64,000 nt of DNA, taken from the NCBI RefSeq assembly GCF_030167925.1, contig NZ_JASKUT010000001.1, forward strand, positions 372,001 to 436,000, given 5' to 3'. The translations under genes and the position numbers were made by a program. The notes beneath the pieces were generated by a model. The model saw only the letters and a list, made by a program, of their open reading frames with translations, was not told where the DNA came from and did not search any database. This stretch comes from Paenibacillus silviterrae (GTDB lineage Bacteria; Bacillota; Bacilli; Paenibacillales; NBRC-103111). This document shows, piece after piece, positions 55,904 to 64,000 of the stretch (positions are counted from its first letter, which is position 1; every line of letters begins with the position of its first letter).

Positions 55904-56419
55904 ATGAAATTACTACCAACTTTTAAATATCATCCGAAACCTATTGAAACTGGAATGATCATAGAGAGTAATGCAATTTGTCCTGTTTGCGAAGAAAAAA
56001 CTGACCATGTTTACGTTGGACCATTTTTCTCTATCGATGAGGTCGAGGATATTTGCCCCTGGTGTATTGAGAATGGACAAGCTGCAATTAAGTTTGATGC
56101 AGAATTTCAAGATTCTGCATCATGTGAAGAGATTCCAACTAAAGAGAAATTGGACGAATTAGTTCACAGGACTCCAGGATATTCAGGTTGGCAACAGGAA
56201 AAGTGGTTAAATCATTGTGATGATTTTTGTGCGTTCATCGGATATGTGGGATGGAAGGAAATTGAAGGGATTGCCCATGAGTTAACTGAAGATTTTAACA
56301 GATATGGATACAATGAAGAAGAAATTCAAAAATATTTAAAGAAAGAGGGAAGTCTTCAAGGATATCTCTTTCAATGTATTACTTGTAAGAAGCATAGACT
56401 TCATATTGATTGCGATTAA
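55904..56419 (+). CDS. CbrC-family (UPF0167) protein
   Basis: The 171-residue protein begins LPTFKYHPKPIETG, then has CPVCEEKTDHVYVGPF, the second Cys pair ICPWCIENGQAAIKFDAEF, and the C-terminal QCITCKKHRLHIDCD. These are the invariant blocks of CbrC proteins, linked to colicin E2 tolerance in E. coli but of unknown activity. Likely zinc binding. AT-rich and isolated. Confidence 0.88.
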   Translation: MKLLPTFKYHPKPIETGMIIESNAICPVCEEKTDHVYVGPFFSIDEVEDICPWCIENGQAAIKFDAEFQDSASCEEIPTKEKLDELVHRTPGYSGWQQEKWLNHCDDFCAFIGYVGWKEIEGIAHELTEDFNRYGYNEEEIQKYLKKEGSLQGYLFQCITCKKHRLHIDCD

Positions 56420-56556
56420 GACATCAAGTTTTTTGGAAGATTGCACAAGAAGTCTTGAAATGCACCTAACGACATATTCATAGAATTAGTCCTTCGGTCC
56501 GCCCTGTGAGGCATTTCAAATTAAGCTAACGGCGAACTATAGCTCAGTAAAGACAT

Positions 56557-56590
56557 GAAGGCAGCCGCTTCAAAAAGTTCGGCTGCCTTC
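56557..56590 (-). terminator. Inverted repeat, possible second terminator
   Basis: GAAGGCAGCCG/CGGCTGCCTTC, 11 bp, surrounds a 12-base A/T-rich loop. No T-tract follows on the minus strand. Confidence 0.4.
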
Positions 56591-56738
56591 GTTGCGCTAA
56601 ATGGCTGTTTAAGATCTTTCGCGCTGAACCATACCACAAATGACGCAATTTTTTGCCGTAGCCGTTCAAGGGTACGGAACGAACATGCTCGTTTCCTCTC
56701 GGGGCTTGTACAGTATCCATAAATATATAAGATAACTC

Positions 56739-56777
56739 AAAAATGCCTTTAAGCCACATCAGTGGTTTAAAGGCATT
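56739..56777 (-). terminator. Rho-independent terminator downstream of tRNA-fMet
   Basis: On the minus strand AATGCCTTTAAACCAC pairs with GTGGCTTAAAGGCATT and is followed by T5. Confidence 0.85.
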
Positions 56778-56808
56778 CTCATATATGTGCTGAGACAAAA
56801 TTGTAAGT

Positions 56809-56885
<77 letters not shown>

Positions 56886-57230
56886 ATAGTAAAACAAAGT
56901 ATATTGACTTTTAAAGTTGGCCAGATCTCTAATATTACACTAATTGGTGTAAATATGCAAGCTCTTTTATGGGATCTCTCTCGAGCGGGAAGTATCCGTA
57001 AGGCGAGGGTGGTATAATCAATTTAGAGTGTTGGAATTCCTGTTTCACTGGAGTAGGATGGACCTATTCCGGTAGGTATGGAACGCAGGGGAATTCCGGA
57101 ATCAGAGGGGATACAAATGGATTGAAGTTGGTTGTAAACGGTGTTACTCTAACTATGGTAAACTTAAAACCTATGTCTGCAAAAACATCTAATGATATTC
57201 ACTAATTTGGTTATAAAGAAAGGTCATACT
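56886..57230 (+). other. Long leader of the ABC-F gene
   Basis: This 345-bp stretch has TATAAT at 57013 without a good -35 box. Downstream are two GGAATTCC palindromes and a small ACCTA/TAGGT hairpin before the start. ABC-F resistance genes often use attenuating leaders; no uORF with a clear ribosome site is visible here. Confidence 0.4.
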
Positions 57231-58970
57231 ATGATAAAAGTTGAAAACTTATCCTTCTCATTTCCGCAAAAAGAACTATATAACAACATTTCATTTACGT
57301 TAGAAGAAGCACAACATTGCGCTTTTATCGGAACAAGTGGCAGTGGGAAAAGTACATTAATAGATATACTGATGGACCCAGAAAGATATCTCTTCGATGG
57401 CAAATTGGAGATGGACCCCGACTGCACAATTGGATATGTAAGTCAGTTCTCAGAACTAGATAACACAAAAGAAACAACCGTTTTTGAATATATAGGAGAA
57501 CGTTTTATAAAGCTTCAAAATGAAATTCAATCAATTTGCACGGAAATGGAAACTTCAACAGATATAGAACCGTTACTGGAAAAGTATCAATTGGCTTTAG
57601 ACGCATTGGATGCAATTGATGGGGATGATTTTGAAAGTAACATTCATAAGCAGCTCAATCTAGCAAACCTCATGAAGCGAAGAGATAGTAAGGTAGCCGA
57701 CCTGAGCGGCGGGGAATTCAAACTTATTCAAGTGATGAAGGAAATGCTTAATCGTCCTGACTTATTGATTATGGACGAACCGGATGTATTTTTGGACTTC
57801 GAAAACCTAAATGCGCTTAAAAAACTAATTAATTCGCACAAAGGCATGCTGCTGGTTGTTACGCACAACCGATATTTATTGAATCATTGTTTCAACAAAA
57901 TGATACACCTTGAAAACATGGAGATCCAAGAGTTTGATGGGCGATATATCGAGTATAACTTCTCATTGCTTCAGACAAAAATTGAGCTGCAAGAACTCGC
58001 AGTCGCGGAACAAGAAGAGATTGAGAGAAACGATACGATCATCAACAATCTTAGAGTTATCGCAACTTATAATTCAGACGCCTCAAGAGGGAGAGCGTTA
58101 AAAGCTAGAGTTAGATTTCAAGAAAGATTGGAAGCGCGTAGAATTAAAGCTCCATTCGTTGAAATTAAACAGCCGAAGATCAGTTTTGGTATGGATAATG
58201 AAATGGAAGACACTATTTTCATAAGTGTCCATCATTATAGTGTTGGCTTTGATGAGCTGCTGTTAGACAATGTTAACTTTGAGATAAAATCTACGGATAA
58301 AGTCGCTATTATCGGTGCAAATGGTACCGGAAAAACAACCTTACTCCGAGATATTTTCAAAAATGATCATGATTCAATTGAAATCAATGCTGATGTGAAA
58401 GTGGCTTATTTATCTCAGCTTCAAGGTGAAATGCTTAAGGACTCCAATACAATACTAGAAGAATTCATCGATGCGGGGTTTAAAACGTATGATGAGGTCA
58501 GATTGCATCTTTCAAACTATGGCTTTGAGGGAGAAACCCTTAGTCAAAAGATAGAATCTCTATCTGGTGGGGAGAAAAATTTACTCCAATTGGCTAAAGT
58601 TGCTGCCAGTAAAGCAAACGTATTACTTCTTGATGAACCGACAAGCCACTTAGATACCTATACACAAATAGCGCTGGAGAAAGCCATTGAAGAGTTTAAA
58701 GGTGCGATTCTCATGATTTCTCATGATTTCTATTCGGTTGTAAACGGTATGGATTATGTTTTAATTATTGACGATAAGACGATTAGAAAAATGACTATGA
58801 AAAAATTTAAACAGATGATTTATGCTAGTCATTTTGATAAAGACTATTTAGAAACGGAACAAAAGAAAAAATCAGTTGAAATGAAAATAGAAATGGCGTT
58901 AAAAGATACTGACTTTGAACTTGCAAAAGGATTGCTTGATGAGCTAGAAGAGCTGATTAAGTTACTGTAG
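57231..58970 (+). CDS. ABC-F family ATPase
   Basis: The 579-residue soluble protein has two ABC domains and no membrane span. Domain 1 has Walker A GTSGSGKST (34-42), signature LSGGEF and an unusual Walker B/D-loop MDEPDVFLDFENL where DEPTNHLD is normal. Domain 2 is regular: GANGTGKTT, LSGGEKN, LLLDEPTSHLD. The charged linker between them (VAEQEEIERNDTII) acts near the ribosomal peptidyl-transferase centre in this family. It may protect ribosomes from an antibiotic or relieve stalling. AAAGG precedes the ATG at 57231. Confidence 0.88.
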   Translation: MIKVENLSFSFPQKELYNNISFTLEEAQHCAFIGTSGSGKSTLIDILMDPERYLFDGKLEMDPDCTIGYVSQFSELDNTKETTVFEYIGERFIKLQNEIQSICTEMETSTDIEPLLEKYQLALDALDAIDGDDFESNIHKQLNLANLMKRRDSKVADLSGGEFKLIQVMKEMLNRPDLLIMDEPDVFLDFENLNALKKLINSHKGMLLVVTHNRYLLNHCFNKMIHLENMEIQEFDGRYIEYNFSLLQTKIELQELAVAEQEEIERNDTIINNLRVIATYNSDASRGRALKARVRFQERLEARRIKAPFVEIKQPKISFGMDNEMEDTIFISVHHYSVGFDELLLDNVNFEIKSTDKVAIIGANGTGKTTLLRDIFKNDHDSIEINADVKVAYLSQLQGEMLKDSNTILEEFIDAGFKTYDEVRLHLSNYGFEGETLSQKIESLSGGEKNLLQLAKVAASKANVLLLDEPTSHLDTYTQIALEKAIEEFKGAILMISHDFYSVVNGMDYVLIIDDKTIRKMTMKKFKQMIYASHFDKDYLETEQKKKSVEMKIEMALKDTDFELAKGLLDELEELIKLL

Positions 58971-59160
58971 ATTACAACCTTCTGATCGTATTCCCATTGC
59001 GAAATCATTGTTCCAGAATGGATAAGTATGTACTTTTGTATCTCAGTTGCACTACTGTATAAATCAGGATGGTGGCCAGGGTGTAGCTCTATTCCTCTTC
59101 TAGAGTATAATACTAGTATAGAAGTTTGCGCATCGACAGCGACTTGAAGAAGGAGATCTT

Positions 59161-60429
59161 ATGACATTTGAACAATTGCAGTTGATTCCCCCAATTATTA
59201 AAGCGCTAGCCAAGGAAAATTATACGCGGCCCACGCCTATACAGGAGCAGGCCATCCCGCCGGTGCTGGCAGGCCGTGACTTGTTCGGCTGCGCCCAGAC
59301 GGGGACCGGCAAGACAGCGGCGTTCTTGCTGCCGATCATCCAGTCGCTGAGCACACAGCAGGGGCGTCCGAACGCTAAGCGCTTCATTCGTTCGCTGATC
59401 CTGACGCCTACGCGTGAGTTGGCTATTCAGATTTCCGATAACGCCAAATCTTACGGATGTTTCACGAATCTGCGCTGCGGCGTGATCGTGGGCGGCGTCT
59501 CGCAGAGGTCTCAGGAGCAGCTGCTGGAGCAAGGCATGGACATTCTGATTGCGACACCGGGCCGGCTGATCGACCTGATGAACCAAGGGTTCGTCGACCT
59601 GCGTCACGTGCAGATTCTGGTGTTGGACGAAGCCGACCGGATGCTCGATATGGGATTCATTCATGATATGAAGCGAATCATTGCTAAGCTGCCCGTCAAG
59701 CGGCAGACGTTATTCTTTTCTGCGACTATGCCGACCGAGATCACGTCCTTGGTAAACGCTTTGCTGAAGAATCCGGTGAAAATTGAGATTACACCTGTTT
59801 CCTCAACGGCGGAGAGGATTAAGCAGGTGCTCTACTATGTGGACAAGCCGAATAAACTGCAGCTGCTGATCGATCTGATGCAGGACAAGTCGATCACGAG
59901 CGCTCTCGTGTTCACCCGTACGAAGCACGGTGCGGACCGGTTGGTGCGCGGCTTGACGAAAGCGAAGATTACTGCGCAGGCCATTCATGGCGACAAGTCG
60001 CAGAATGCCCGCCAAGCGGCGCTGAATAACTTCAAGATCGGTGCGACCCGCTTGCTGGTGGCGACGGACATTGCGGCACGGGGCATCGATATTGAGGAGC
60101 TGTCGCACGTTATTAACTACAATTTGCCGAATATACCGGAGACGTATGTACATCGGATCGGCCGTACCGGACGTGCGGGCTTAAGTGGGATCGCGATTTC
60201 GTTTTGCGAAGAAGAGGAGATTCCTTATCTGAAGCAAATCGAGAAGCTGACGAAGCAGAGAATCCCAGAGATTACAGATCATCCTTACCCGATGACGATT
60301 ACGAAGCCGGCACCGGCGGCGGTCGGGGCGAACAGAGCCAACAGTGCACCATCCAAGGACGGCGCTCGCGGACATAGCGGCGAAGCTGGCGGCCGCCGCC
60401 GCAGACGGCGATCAAATGCAGGAAAGTGA
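59161..60429 (+). CDS. DEAD-box RNA helicase (RhlE/CshA-like)
   Basis: The 422-residue helicase has Q-motif YTRPTPIQEQAIPP, motif I AQTGTGKT, Ib TPGR, II DEAD, III SAT, and VI HRIGRTGRAG. A short basic tail rich in Arg (GGRRRRRRS) probably binds RNA. It unwinds structured RNA in ribosome assembly or mRNA decay. GAAGGAG precedes the ATG. Its GC content is higher than the neighbouring ABC-F gene, typical of the core genome. Confidence 0.93.
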   Translation: MTFEQLQLIPPIIKALAKENYTRPTPIQEQAIPPVLAGRDLFGCAQTGTGKTAAFLLPIIQSLSTQQGRPNAKRFIRSLILTPTRELAIQISDNAKSYGCFTNLRCGVIVGGVSQRSQEQLLEQGMDILIATPGRLIDLMNQGFVDLRHVQILVLDEADRMLDMGFIHDMKRIIAKLPVKRQTLFFSATMPTEITSLVNALLKNPVKIEITPVSSTAERIKQVLYYVDKPNKLQLLIDLMQDKSITSALVFTRTKHGADRLVRGLTKAKITAQAIHGDKSQNARQAALNNFKIGATRLLVATDIAARGIDIEELSHVINYNLPNIPETYVHRIGRTGRAGLSGIAISFCEEEEIPYLKQIEKLTKQRIPEITDHPYPMTITKPAPAAVGANRANSAPSKDGARGHSGEAGGRRRRRRSNAGK

Positions 60430-60487
60430 GCCGGACAAAGCCGAGCTATAAAATTAGGCTGTATTCATTGAGTATTCTTTACTGTCT

Positions 60488-60519
60488 GGGGCACCCGAAG
60501 AGGGTGCTCTTTAATTTTG
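60488..60519 (+). terminator. Rho-independent terminator
   Basis: GGGGCACCC pairs with GGGTGCTCT across GAAGA, followed by TTTAATTTT. It ends the helicase gene. Confidence 0.8.
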
Positions 60520-60635
60520 CCACTAGAGTGTTACGTTGAACCATATCATAAGTAACCGCAAGTTATTAATTATCAGGATTATCGGATGAACTTTTTGCCG
60601 CCCTTGATACTCTTATATAGGAGCGAGGTGAAGAG

Positions 60636-61163
60636 ATGAGGGTCGCCCTAAGGGTCAAACAAGCGCAAAGAGGGAACAAAGAAGCGCTTCTTCAATTGAT
60701 TCTGGCCGAGAAGGATGATTATTACAGGCTTGCTCTTGCTTACATGGGGCAAGAGCACGATGCGCTGGAAGAAATGATCGTCATCTTATACGAGAAGATC
60801 GGTCAGCTGAAGAAACCGGGTTCGTTCTACAGTTGGAGCCGAACCATTCTGGTAAATCATTGCAAGGCCATGCTGAAGAGGCGAAACAAGTTGATTCTAA
60901 TAGAAGATTGGGAGAACAGCAATGTCATGGAGCCCGACACTGTCGTAGTAAGCGATCCTTACGAACAACTGGACCGGCACATGGATATTCGAAGTTCGCT
61001 CGAACGGGTCAACCCGAATCAGAAGGAAGCTATCGAATTGAAGTATTTCCACGATCTCGATTACGAATCAATCGCAAGAATAATGAATGTATCGGTTGGA
61101 ACCGCAAAATCGAGAGTATTTAATGGGTTAAAAAAACTCAAGGAGTGGTACGGGGGTGACTAG
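60636..61163 (+). CDS. Sigma-70 family (ECF) RNA polymerase sigma factor
   Basis: The 175-residue protein has a region 2 helix (YRLALAYMGQEHDALEEMIVILYEK, FYSWSRTILVNHC) and region 4 helix-turn-helix (ELKYFHDLDYESIARIMNVS, VGTAKSRVFNGLKKL). GAGCGAGG precedes the ATG. The next gene, a frameshifted DUF4179 membrane protein, overlaps or nearly touches the stop and is the likely anti-sigma partner. Confidence 0.9.
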   Translation: MRVALRVKQAQRGNKEALLQLILAEKDDYYRLALAYMGQEHDALEEMIVILYEKIGQLKKPGSFYSWSRTILVNHCKAMLKRRNKLILIEDWENSNVMEPDTVVVSDPYEQLDRHMDIRSSLERVNPNQKEAIELKYFHDLDYESIARIMNVSVGTAKSRVFNGLKKLKEWYGGD

Positions 61164-61164
61164 G

Positions 61165-62461
61165 ATGGAACGAGTTGTGAGGATGCTTATAGACGAAAGA
61201 GAGAAGATGGGTTCCATAACCGCGCCCGATGGATTGGAAGAGAGGCTTCGGCATGCATTAACTCGCACCCCGGACAAGCGGAAGCGCAGCAGAGCTCCGA
61301 AGCTGACGGCCACCGCGATGGCATTGGCCATACTGGTATCCACCATTGGTTATAATTATGAAGGCTTCGCTTACTACGGCCAGAGAATTCTCGGGTTCGA
61401 CGAAGTCATGACGGGCACGTTAAAAGAGTTAAACGCCGCCGGCCTAGGGCAAACGGTCGATCGGCATGCGACCCTGCAAGATCGAACAGAGCTCATCGTC
61501 AGTGGTGTGATGGCTGATGCGAACCAGATTATACTGTACTATGTGCTGCGTAATCCGGAAGGGATCAATGAGCAGACCCAGCAGTTTTTTCGATTTATCC
61601 CGCCTCACGGGCTTCCTGACGAATTCTTACGCCGATTGGGGAACGGCGACGATGAATGAAGAGCAAACGGAGTTGGTCGGAACCATGAGCTTTGAATCGG
61701 TAAGTCCTTTCGCCAAGAAGCTTACGCTGCACTACTCTGAGCAGACGGAAGATCATCGTGTAATCGAGGGCAGCCTGACCTTCCCTTATCATCCGGCTGA
61801 TGCGATCCAGACGCAGATTAGACAATCAATTAAGAAAGAGATCGCTGTGGACCAAGGGACGATCACGTTCGGCTCTATAATCGCAACTCCTCTCTCCACC
61901 GTGATCAAAGGGACCTGGAATGTCAATGATCTGGATCGGATTCGTTTGCCGTTCGACGGAATCGAATTGATCGCCAATGGCAAGCCTGTCTTGATGGAAG
62001 GGAGCGGGTTCGAACACTCTATGAAAGGCAGAAGGTTCGAGCTTCGATATGACGCGTTGCCCAAGGAGTTGGAGTCTCTGCAATTGATCGTTAGAGAGTT
62101 CCCAGGTTATGAGAAGCTGGCTGAGAAGGTGAGCTTGAAGCCTGTCTCTTCTAAGGAGCCAATATCTTTGGCTGGCAGGGAGCTATGGATCGGGGGCTTC
62201 AAGACAAACGAAAAAGGAGCCGAGATCACCCTAGCGACCGATATCGATGTTCTTCTTGACGGGGTATCGCTGGAGACGACAGAGGGATCGAGCGAATTGC
62301 GCACGACCGTAGACCAGAAGGAAAAGAAACGGGAGGACGGCCGAATTCTTAAGGAACGAACGCTGTTGTTCGATTCGACCGGGCAGCCGGAGTTTTTGCG
62401 AATCCAAGGGATTCATTATAGGAAGACGTATGATAAGGTCGTGGAGATCCCGCTGGATTGA
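61165..62461 (+). pseudogene. DUF4179 anti-sigma-type protein gene, frameshifted
   Basis: The first frame (from ATG 61165, or GTG 61156) gives a cytoplasmic head, one TM helix (TATAMALAILVSTIGY) and the DUF4179 start (GFAYYGQRILGFDEVMTG). It then drifts into nonsense and stops at 61659. The next frame carries the rest (DLSRLTGFLTNSYADWGTATMNEEQ to KVVEIPLD at 62461). The join falls at six T (61585-61590); five T would restore one protein of about 430 residues. It is broken, slips during expression, or is a sequencing error. Confidence 0.8.
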
Positions 62462-62517
62462 GCAACAATAAGGAGGAACCAGGCTAAGAGAGATCGCCGA
62501 TTCAAAACCATACAAAG

Positions 62518-62546
62518 GAAACCACACCTAACAAAGGAGTGGTTTC
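62518..62546 (+). terminator. Terminator hairpin after the DUF4179 gene
   Basis: GAAACCAC/GTGGTTTC, 8 bp, with a 13-base loop and a short pyrimidine tract. Confidence 0.65.
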
Positions 62547-62847
62547 TTCGCATTCTAGCACAATATTCAGTGAAAAAAAGCTCTAAGCGGGTAGGCGTAT
62601 TACAATCTGTTATTCGATGGGGAATCGGTGCACAATATTTCACAGTAGGGTAAAGATTCCAGCAAAGTAAGGCGGCCAGACCTGGTAATAAGATCATGAA
62701 GGACATTTCATATTTGATCGAGAAAACGTAGGTTCACCCGACCGCCTCACCGAGCTGAAACGCGCGCCTGGGAGTCGCGCGCGTTGCGAGATAGTGGCTT
62801 CTAGCATTGACGTTGTAAAAAACAAGAAGGATTTTTTAATTGGTTCA

Positions 62848-62944
62848 ATAATATAACTGGGAACGATAGCACAATAACCAGGGAGCAGATTGCCACGGCA
62901 GCTGCTCCTTGGCCGCCTTAAAGGGCAGGATAACGTGATAGTCT
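62848..62944 (+). repeat. Dispersed repeat, copy D (full length)
   Basis: CTGGGAACGATAGCACAATAA, then GGAGCAG/CTGCTCC as stem around ATTGCCACGGCAG, then TTGGCCGCC and GGGCAGGATAACG. Best-preserved hairpin of the copies. Confidence 0.65.
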
Positions 62945-62955
62945 TTAATAAAAGT

Positions 62956-62983
62956 TTGACATTGTGTTCAAAGTGATTATACT
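62956..62983 (+). promoter_or_regulatory. Sigma-A promoter of trpS
   Basis: TTGACA (62956-62961) and TATACT (62978-62983), spacing 16. Confidence 0.8.
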
Positions 62984-62989
62984 GTAAAT

Positions 62990-63268
62990 AAAAACCAATA
63001 AAGCAATGAATGGAAAGAGTAACCTAATCTCATTGTCAAAGCGAACCGGCGGGTGGTGAAAGGTCCGGTACAATTATTTAGGTGAATGGATCCTTTCGCT
63101 TCAATCCGAACATTGTTAGTTCAATAAGTAGGCGTTGACGGGTTGTCCCCCCGTTATCTCGGGGACTCGTGTTAGTCGTTTTGACACGAATGAGTGCGAT
63201 CAGAGATCGAATTCGGGTGGTATCGCGGAGTTAACACTTCGTCCCTTTAGGGATGAAGTGTTTTTTAT
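62990..63268 (+). promoter_or_regulatory. Tryptophan T-box riboswitch
   Basis: Stem I closes with AAGCGAA and TTCGCTT. The specifier codon TGG (63087-63089) lies in GGTGAATGGATCC, reading tRNA-Trp. The T-box GGGTGGTATCGCGG is at 63215-63228. The terminator AACACTTC/GAAGTGTT with a TCCC/GGGA inner part and T6 spans 63233-63266. Uncharged tRNA-Trp should allow read-through into trpS. Confidence 0.95.
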
Positions 63269-63289
63269 TTTATTGTGGAGGTTGATCTT

Positions 63290-64000
63290 ATGAAGCGAGT
63301 ACTGTCAGGTATTAAACCAAGCGGTGAACTTAACATTGGAGGATATGGTGGAGCTCTGAGTCAATTTCTTACCATGCAGCAAGATTATGAGTGCTTCTTT
63401 TTTATCCCCGATCTCCATGCGGTAACTGTGCCACAGGATCCAAAAGAGCTAATCCAGCGTTCCAGGGATATTGCAGCATTTTATATTGCTGCTGGGATTG
63501 ATCCCCGGAAAGCTACAATTTTCATTCAATCACACGTGCCTGCACACGTGGAATTAGGATGGCTTATGGAGACCCAAGCACACTTTGGCGAATTAAGCAG
63601 GATGACACAATTTAAGGAGAAATCGGATGGGAAAGATATTGTTAGTTCGGCGTTATTTACCTACCCGGCTTTAATGGCAGCAGATATCTTACTATACCAA
63701 GCTACCCATGTCCCTGTTGGTGATGATCAGAAGCAGCACTTAGAGCTAACTAGAAATTTGGCCGAACGGTTCAATAACCGTTTTGGAAAAACATTTACTA
63801 TACCTGAACCAATTATTCAGACTATTGGCTCCCGGATTATGGGATTAGATGACCCTTCGAAAAAAATGAGCAAGAGTAACCCTAACCGCAACAGCTATGT
63901 GCTGCTCTTAGACTCACCCGATGACATCAGGAAGAAGTTTTCCAGAGCTGTTACTGACTCGGAGATGAGCGTCAGACATGACTGGGAAAGTAAGCCAGCG
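63290..64000 (+). CDS. trpS: Tryptophanyl-tRNA synthetase, 5' part
   Basis: 237 codons are in the window; the gene continues beyond it. The class Ic synthetase has a HIGH-like site in PSGELNIGGYGGAL (usual TLGNY changed to NIGGY) and the KMSKS loop at 192-196 (LDDPSKKMSKSNP). GDDQKQHLELTR and SRMTQFKEKS are family blocks. It charges tRNA-Trp. TGGAGG precedes the ATG, and the Trp-specific T-box upstream fits. A second, housekeeping trpS may exist elsewhere; the changed HIGH region is worth noting. Confidence 0.93.
   Translation, partial: MKRVLSGIKPSGELNIGGYGGALSQFLTMQQDYECFFFIPDLHAVTVPQDPKELIQRSRDIAAFYIAAGIDPRKATIFIQSHVPAHVELGWLMETQAHFGELSRMTQFKEKSDGKDIVSSALFTYPALMAADILLYQATHVPVGDDQKQHLELTRNLAERFNNRFGKTFTIPEPIIQTIGSRIMGLDDPSKKMSKSNPNRNSYVLLLDSPDDIRKKFSRAVTDSEMSVRHDWESKPA

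Larger units (their letters stand above)
56420..56808 (-). other. Intergenic region with hairpins between the CbrC gene and tRNA
   Basis: It holds a terminator (56739-56777) for the tRNA and a perfect 11-bp inverted repeat (56557-56590). Traces of dispersed-repeat ends (CTAACG) are also present. A minus-strand frame of 84 codons crosses both hairpins, has no ribosome site and is judged non-coding. Confidence 0.5.
62462..62955 (+). other. Intergenic region between the DUF4179 gene and trpS leader
   Basis: This stretch has a terminator (62518-62546), a GC-rich inverted repeat AACGCGCG/CGCGCGTT (62759-62785) and dispersed-repeat copy D. No gene is supported; a minus-strand frame of 96 codons lacks a ribosome site. 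Confidence 0.5.

Noticed and set aside
56544..56798. 84-codon minus-strand frame downstream of tRNA-fMet
   Set aside because: It runs through the tRNA terminator and a second hairpin, with no ribosome site; non-coding is more likely.
62416..62706. 96-codon minus-strand frame
   Set aside because: It overlaps the end of the DUF4179 gene and a terminator; no ribosome site or domain.
62759..62785. GC-rich palindrome as a terminator
   Set aside because: No T-tract follows and no gene ends nearby; kept only as an inverted repeat in the region note.

Overview
The window looks like the chromosome of a Paenibacillus-type Bacillota. The reasons are strong Shine-Dalgarno sites with frequent GTG and TTG starts, LplA/B/C-type sugar ABC transporters without their own ATPase, YesM/YesN two-component pairs, a FIMAH-tailed secreted lyase, a YdjO-family protein, and a T-box in front of trpS. 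The genus is inferred from gene style, not from a marker gene.

Bases 1 to about 44.3 kb form one very large carbohydrate-degradation locus. It holds uronate catabolism (GH105 end, a DHDPS-family aldolase/dehydratase, galactarate dehydratase, a UxaC-like isomerase), a GH51 arabinofuranosidase with its divergent AraC regulator, and a PL38-type lyase. Further on are two GH36 alpha-galactosidases, a GH43-like protein, GH31, GH95, a GH101-like enzyme, GH97 and a secreted PL6 lyase. Two complete permease/binding-protein sets, two extra binding proteins, a YesM/YesN pair and an orphan YesN-type regulator complete it. Almost all hydrolases lack signal peptides; the PL6 lyase is the one clear exported polysaccharide-cleaving enzyme. 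The simplest model is one extracellular cut, import of oligosaccharides by the LplABC-like systems, then cytoplasmic trimming of alpha-galactosyl, arabinosyl, L-fucosyl/L-galactosyl and uronyl residues. A housekeeping block (DUF6171, NlpC/P60, MATE, thiM) sits inside the locus.

Bases 44.3-48.3 kb are a lower-GC surface-glycan cassette: a pyruvyl-transferase-family protein, a glycosyltransferase, a GT11 fucosyltransferase, a remnant of a GDP-fucose-synthase-type gene, and a QueC-like PP-loop protein.

Bases 48.4-62.5 kb carry mostly small accessory genes (YdjO family, DinB, two GNATs, an ASCH protein, CbrC family), a twin-helix Pectate_lyase_3 exoprotein, an initiator tRNA, an ABC-F ATPase, a DEAD-box helicase, and a sigma factor with a frameshifted DUF4179 partner. 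Degenerate copies of a dispersed repeat lie among them. The window ends in a tryptophan T-box and the start of trpS.

The most interesting signals are scars of rearrangement: a histidine-kinase tail fossil whose last codon overlaps the cupin start, an orphan response regulator with Asp replaced by Glu, a 28-bp direct repeat bracketing an 8.3-kb transport and two-component module, a 43-bp promoter box shared by two distant operons, and two homopolymer frameshifts.
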